Positions 60,037 to 64,000 of a stretch of DNA of 64,000 bases are shown piece after piece; position 1 is the first letter of the stretch, and the number at the start of each line of letters is the position of its first letter. A program made the position numbers and the translations under genes. The notes under the pieces were generated by a model. It was not told where the DNA came from. It saw only the letters and a list, made by a program, of their open reading frames with translations, and did no database searches. Origin of the DNA: Aeromonas jandaei (GTDB lineage: Bacteria; Pseudomonadota; Gammaproteobacteria; Enterobacterales; Aeromonadaceae). The stretch lies in NCBI RefSeq assembly GCF_037890695.1, contig NZ_CP149571.1, forward strand, positions 2,386,001 to 2,450,000, in the 5' to 3' direction.

Positions 60037-61092
60037 ATGGCGGACTTTGACACTAACAGCGGTATCAATCTCGGGGTCGTACAGGACGTCAAAAACCTGG
60101 ATCGTCTCCGCCAGATGAGCAACAGCAAAGAGGGGCAGGCGGAAGCGCTCCGGAGTGCATCGCGCCAGTTCGAGTCAATTTTCACCCAGATGATTTTTCA
60201 GGGAATGCGGCAGGCCAATCAGGTGTTGACCCAGGATAGCCCGTTCAACAGCAGCTATACCCAGTTTTATGAAGGGATGCTGGATGAGCAGCGTGTTTCC
60301 GATATGACCAATAAAGGTGGGTTAGGTCTGGCTGATATGGTGGCCAAGCAGCTCTCACCGGCCACCTTTACCCACAAGGATGGACGGGTGCTCAAGATGC
60401 CGCAGCGCACGGAGCGAGCCTACAAACCCTACGAACCGCCCTCCGGGGCAGCCAATGATTTGATTGAAGCCTCTAAAGTTGGCAAGGATTTTGCTGAAAA
60501 GGGGATGGCAGAGGATAAACCTGCGCTCACCATGCCGGTACGCCCTCACCGTACCGTGCCGCCGATGGGCATAGCCGCCCAAGCTGGTAGCAGTGCCGAT
60601 GGCAAAGAGTTTGATAGCCCGGAAGAGTTTGTGCAGCGCTTGATGCCACTTGCCAAGAAAGCGGCCGACAAGCTGGGACTAAGCCCTGCGGTACTGGTGG
60701 CTCAGGCCGCGCTGGAAAGTGGCTGGGGCAAGCGGGTGATCAAGGATGGCGAGGGGAACGTAACTCACAACCTGTTTGGCATTAAGGCTGATCCCCGTTG
60801 GGAGGGGCCCAAGGCCGTGGTGAGTACGCTCGAGTATGAGGAAGGGGTTGCATCGCGCCAAAAAGCGGCCTTCCGCTCCTACGACTCTTTTGAAGAGAGC
60901 TTCAACGATTACGTGGATTTTCTCACCTCCGGCTCCCGTTACAAGGGGGCGTTGGCCAAGGTAGACAGCCCGGATCACTATTTTGAAGCGCTGCAAAAGG
61001 CCGGTTATGCCACAGATCCTCACTACGCCAACAAACTGAAACAGGTATTGCGCAGCGATGCTATTGCGCAATACAACGAGATGGAGCTGTAA
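60037..61092 (+). CDS. flgJ: Peptidoglycan hydrolase and rod cap FlgJ
   Basis: The protein has 351 residues and two domains. The rod-binding domain (about 20-115) contains FESIFTQMIFQGMRQANQVL. The glucosaminidase domain (about 195-350) has VAQAALESGWGKRVI with the catalytic Glu, HNLFGIKADPRWEG and FNDYVDFLTSGSRYKGAL. It opens the peptidoglycan layer for the rod. The dual-domain form is the gamma/beta-proteobacterial type. A linker of about 80 residues joins the domains. Confidence 0.95.
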   Translation: MADFDTNSGINLGVVQDVKNLDRLRQMSNSKEGQAEALRSASRQFESIFTQMIFQGMRQANQVLTQDSPFNSSYTQFYEGMLDEQRVSDMTNKGGLGLADMVAKQLSPATFTHKDGRVLKMPQRTERAYKPYEPPSGAANDLIEASKVGKDFAEKGMAEDKPALTMPVRPHRTVPPMGIAAQAGSSADGKEFDSPEEFVQRLMPLAKKAADKLGLSPAVLVAQAALESGWGKRVIKDGEGNVTHNLFGIKADPRWEGPKAVVSTLEYEEGVASRQKAAFRSYDSFEESFNDYVDFLTSGSRYKGALAKVDSPDHYFEALQKAGYATDPHYANKLKQVLRSDAIAQYNEMEL

Positions 61093-61095
61093 CAT

Positions 61096-63099
61096 ATGGC
61101 AAGCGATCTGCTTGGAATTGGTTCATCAGGTGTGCTGGCACAGCAACGCCTGCTGCAGAGCACCAGTAACAACATAGTGAACGTCAATAGCCAGGGCTAT
61201 GTGCGTGAGCGTACGCTGGTGTATACCAATTCTGTTGGCCTGGGTACTGGTGATATCAAGACCGAGCGGATCCTCAACAGCTATATGCAGGGGGAGGTGC
61301 GTCGTGATACCTCTGCCTACCATGCAGCCATGACCCATTATGATCAAATGTCATCAGTGGACAGCTTGCTGGGCGATACCAGCAACAGCGTAGGGGCTGC
61401 TATCACCTCCTACTTCAAGGCATTTCACTCTGCCAACGAGTCTCCCGCCGACATTGGTGGCCGCAAGGTCGCCATGAGCGAGATGAGCGGTATGGTCAAC
61501 CGGTTTCACACCCTCTCGGCCCAGTTCGACAAACAGAGTGACACCATCAACACCCGCATTGATGACGAGACCAAGCAGGTCAACAGCCTGCTAACCAGCA
61601 TCAACGACTTGAACCAGGCCATTATCCGAACTCAGGGCTCACCCGAAGAGAACCTGATGCTGTTTGATCAGCGCGATGAGGCGATTCGCCAGCTTTCAGA
61701 AAAGATGGATATTCGCACCATCCCCCAAGCCAATGGCAGTGTGCTGGTTAACATGAGTACCGGTCACTCTCTGGTTCTGGATGGTGGTGTCGCGCAGTTC
61801 AAACAGGTGGCTGGAGATCCGGATTCGCGTAATCAGGAGCTGCAATTAACGCTGGGAGCCAACCAGACTGTTATCAACCATGACACCTTTGGTGGCGCCA
61901 TGGGCGGGCTTTTCAAGGCTCGAACCGACCTGGAACCGACCAAACGTGAGCTTGGGCAGCTGTCCATCGCCATGGCTGATGCCATGAACCAGCAAAACCG
62001 GCTGGGGATGGATCTGGATAACGAGCTGGGTAGCGATATTTTCACCCTGCCAACCAGCAAGGGTCTGCCATACAGCACCAACGGAGGAACCTCCGGGGCT
62101 ACAGTCAGCTTTGTACCCGGCAAGGGCGCAGAGGTGACTCCTTTTGATTATGAGATCCGTTTCAGCAGCGCTACCGGTTACGAAGTCTTTTCACTGGACA
62201 AGGATGGCAATGCAACTTCGGTTGCAACGGGGACTATGCCACCTGCCACTTTCCAGATCCCGGGCCACGGTATTTCGGTGGATTTGACCGGAGCACCAGT
62301 TACCGGCGACAAACTGCTGCTGCAACCGACCAAGAGTGCAGCTGCGGGCATAACGCAAAATATTACCCGGCCGGAAGATTTGGCTCTGGCTTCTCCGCTC
62401 AAAGCGCAGAAGGACACAAATAATCCGGGGAGCGCAGATATCAAGCTGGGGGGCGTATTCAATACAGGTACAGGGTCAGGTTTTGGCTCCAATAGCCTGA
62501 GCTCGACGGCGCCTCAGGTGGTCAAAATTAACGCTGCCGGTGACTATGAGGTCTATGGCCAAGGAGGAACGACTCTAATCGGGGTCGCTCCTGCTGCCAG
62601 CAAGGGGCAAAATTTGATGGCAGCCCTGCAATTGCCGCCTCCCGCTACGGGGCCTGTCTATGCAAATCCCAAACAGACCCCAGGTTACGAGTTCAGTATT
62701 ACCGGTACGGTCAAGGCGGGTGACAACTTTACTCTCAGCTACAACAGCAACGGCTTTGCCGATAACAGCAATGGTCTCGCTTTGGCCGATTTACAGAACA
62801 AGGATCTGGTGCGCAAGAGCACCAATGGCGGTACCACCAACGACAAGATGACCTTTAATGAGGCCTACTCTGGACTGGTTATGTCGGTAGGTAACAATAC
62901 CAGCCAGGCGAAGACTTTGCTCAAGGCCAATGAGTCCAAACTTATTCAGAGTTCCGGTATTTACGAGAGTGTCTCCGGGGTCAATCTGGAAGAGGAAGCG
63001 GCCAATCTGATCCGGTTCCAGCAATCCTATGCGGCATCAGCTCAGATCGTCAGTACCGCCAAAACTATTTTCGACACACTGCTCTCTTCCGTGAGGTAA
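61096..63099 (+). CDS. flgK: Hook-filament junction protein 1 FlgK
   Basis: The protein has 667 residues. The N-terminus has LLGIGSSGVLAQQRLLQSTS, NNIVNVNSQGYVRER, and the C-terminus has GVNLEEEAANLIRFQQSYAA and SAQIVSTAKTIFDTLLSSVR, both conserved in FlgK. It joins the hook to the filament with FlgL and is chaperoned by FlgN. It is long for FlgK because of an extended central region (about 330-560) that is variable between species. The gene starts three bases after flgJ. Confidence 0.94.
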   Translation: MASDLLGIGSSGVLAQQRLLQSTSNNIVNVNSQGYVRERTLVYTNSVGLGTGDIKTERILNSYMQGEVRRDTSAYHAAMTHYDQMSSVDSLLGDTSNSVGAAITSYFKAFHSANESPADIGGRKVAMSEMSGMVNRFHTLSAQFDKQSDTINTRIDDETKQVNSLLTSINDLNQAIIRTQGSPEENLMLFDQRDEAIRQLSEKMDIRTIPQANGSVLVNMSTGHSLVLDGGVAQFKQVAGDPDSRNQELQLTLGANQTVINHDTFGGAMGGLFKARTDLEPTKRELGQLSIAMADAMNQQNRLGMDLDNELGSDIFTLPTSKGLPYSTNGGTSGATVSFVPGKGAEVTPFDYEIRFSSATGYEVFSLDKDGNATSVATGTMPPATFQIPGHGISVDLTGAPVTGDKLLLQPTKSAAAGITQNITRPEDLALASPLKAQKDTNNPGSADIKLGGVFNTGTGSGFGSNSLSSTAPQVVKINAAGDYEVYGQGGTTLIGVAPAASKGQNLMAALQLPPPATGPVYANPKQTPGYEFSITGTVKAGDNFTLSYNSNGFADNSNGLALADLQNKDLVRKSTNGGTTNDKMTFNEAYSGLVMSVGNNTSQAKTLLKANESKLIQSSGIYESVSGVNLEEEAANLIRFQQSYAASAQIVSTAKTIFDTLLSSVR

Positions 63100-63103
63100 C
63101 GTC

Positions 63104-64000
63104 ATGCGCATTACGACCAACATGATCTACGACCGGAATATCTATTCCCTCAACAATGCCAATGAGCGGCTCAATACCGCGTATCAGCAGCTGCAGACCG
63201 GCAATAAATTCCAGACGGCTGGCGAAGACCCGGCTGGCATGAGCCAAAAGATGGCGCTGACCAAGGAGATCGACCTTTTCAAGCAGTATGGGGTCAACGG
63301 TAGCCTGCTGGAGAACAGCCTTGGCCATGAAGAGACGGTATTGGATTCTTTGAATACCGCCATGCTGAGTGCCCAGACCCTGATCCAGAAGTCACACAAT
63401 GGCTCCATCAGCATGGATGACCGCAAAGCCATCGCCAGTGAGCTGGAAGGGTTGCAGCAGCAGATGTTTGACCTGATGAACAGCAAGAACTCTCAGGGGG
63501 AATATATCTTTGGCGGCAACCAGAGCAAGACCCAGCCCTATGTGAAGGACACCAACGGGAAGTTCATCTATCAGGGGGATACCGGGCAGCGCGAGATCCA
63601 GGTCTCGCCGACCGTGAAGATTGCGGCCAATGACTCGGGTCAGGATCTCTTCGAGATAGTGGCAACCAGGCGAACTGCCAGCGCGGGGACAGCCAATATC
63701 AAAGTTGGCATTGCGGATCAGGGCAACTTTGATAACTTTTTCCAGTCAAACTACAACTCGGCGCTGGCCAGCAATGACTACACCGTTTCCACCACAATAG
63801 GACCTCCCGACACCTATCAGATCAAGGATTCCGGTGGGACAACACTGCAGACGGGTGATTACAAACCAGGCACCGCGATCCCGTTCAACGGCCTTGAGTT
63901 GACGCTTGATTTGCCAGCAGGTGGGGCAGCACAGCAGTTTTCGCTCAATCCGCCAAAGAACGACAACATTCTCAATGGCATGTCCGACTTCATCAACGCG
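63104..64000 (+). CDS. flgL: Hook-filament junction protein 3 FlgL (partial, cut by window edge)
   Basis: 299 codons are present and the frame is still open at the right edge. It starts MRITTNMIYDRNIYSLNNAN and has flagellin-like NERLNTAYQQLQTGNKFQTA, then GEDPAGMSQKMALTKEIDLF and SKNSQGEYIFGGNQSKTQPY, typical of FlgL. It is the outer junction protein between FlgK and the filament. The gene follows flgK by four bases. The C-terminal coiled coil lies beyond the window. Confidence 0.94.
   Translation, partial: MRITTNMIYDRNIYSLNNANERLNTAYQQLQTGNKFQTAGEDPAGMSQKMALTKEIDLFKQYGVNGSLLENSLGHEETVLDSLNTAMLSAQTLIQKSHNGSISMDDRKAIASELEGLQQQMFDLMNSKNSQGEYIFGGNQSKTQPYVKDTNGKFIYQGDTGQREIQVSPTVKIAANDSGQDLFEIVATRRTASAGTANIKVGIADQGNFDNFFQSNYNSALASNDYTVSTTIGPPDTYQIKDSGGTTLQTGDYKPGTAIPFNGLELTLDLPAGGAAQQFSLNPPKNDNILNGMSDFINA

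Noticed and set aside
1-64000. CRISPR arrays, insertion sequences, prophage or integron elements
   Set aside because: No regularly spaced repeats, transposase, integrase or attachment duplications were found on reading the sequence and its translations.

Overview
The window looks like a chromosomal segment of an Aeromonas species. I infer this from the gene content, from the high G+C typical of the genus, and from a Vibrio/Aeromonas-style polar flagellar locus. No insertion sequence, prophage, integron or CRISPR array is visible. The species cannot be fixed from sequence alone. An enterobactin-type rather than amonabactin-type siderophore cluster narrows it to the enterobactin-producing aeromonads.

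Layout. 1-4338: a minus-strand group (a membrane/flavoprotein-disulfide reductase fusion running off the left edge, an AhpD-like protein and a DUF1499 protein), then ppiC and a small membrane protein. 4339-9908: tamA-tamB, the outer-membrane translocation and assembly module. 10060-10261: two identical tRNA-Tyr genes. 10386-17361: a small hypothetical gene, raiA with a consensus CRP site, a GAF/PAS/GGDEF/EAL protein, the lytic transglycosylase slt and a GalR-type repressor. 17434-30322: an iron island with a DAHP synthase, a CirA-like catecholate receptor and, divergent across two Fur boxes, entC-entE-entB-entA, then entF and a translationally coupled gene of unknown function. 30576-33740: a three-gene 2-oxo acid dehydrogenase operon. 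33947-39105: a cold-shock gene, small conserved hypotheticals, an orphan YejA-like binding protein and a frameshifted EamA transporter. 39228-44228: a glycyl-radical enzyme, its activase and a DeoR-type regulator, divergent from fructose-6-phosphate aldolase across a consensus FNR box. 44327-49845: a small gene, an HD-GYP phosphodiesterase, rsuA, an EamA transporter, an oppA homologue broken by an in-frame TGA, and yfcE. 49890-64000: flgN-flgM-flgA (minus) and cheV-cheR, flgBCDE and flgFGHIJKL (plus), with flgL cut by the right edge.

How the parts work together. The iron island links chorismate supply (DAHP synthase), 2,3-dihydroxybenzoate synthesis (EntC, EntB, EntA), activation and assembly (EntE, the EntB carrier domain, EntF) and ferri-catecholate uptake (CirA-like). 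The EntF adenylation pocket carries the serine code, so the predicted product is enterobactin or a close relative. No phosphopantetheinyl transferase, classical esterase, exporter or periplasmic uptake genes lie in the window. The flagellar locus shows a visible hierarchy: sigma-54-like promoters in front of flgA, flgB and flgF, and a sigma-28 promoter in front of flgM.

The main points of interest are the unknown gene coupled to entF, which has the paired GxxH motifs of the Tiki/ChaN/EreA hydrolase superfamily; the symmetrical FNR box shared by the glycyl-radical activase and fsaA; three genes each disrupted by what looks like a single-base change; and a terminator plus new promoter that split the flagellar flgB-flgL series.
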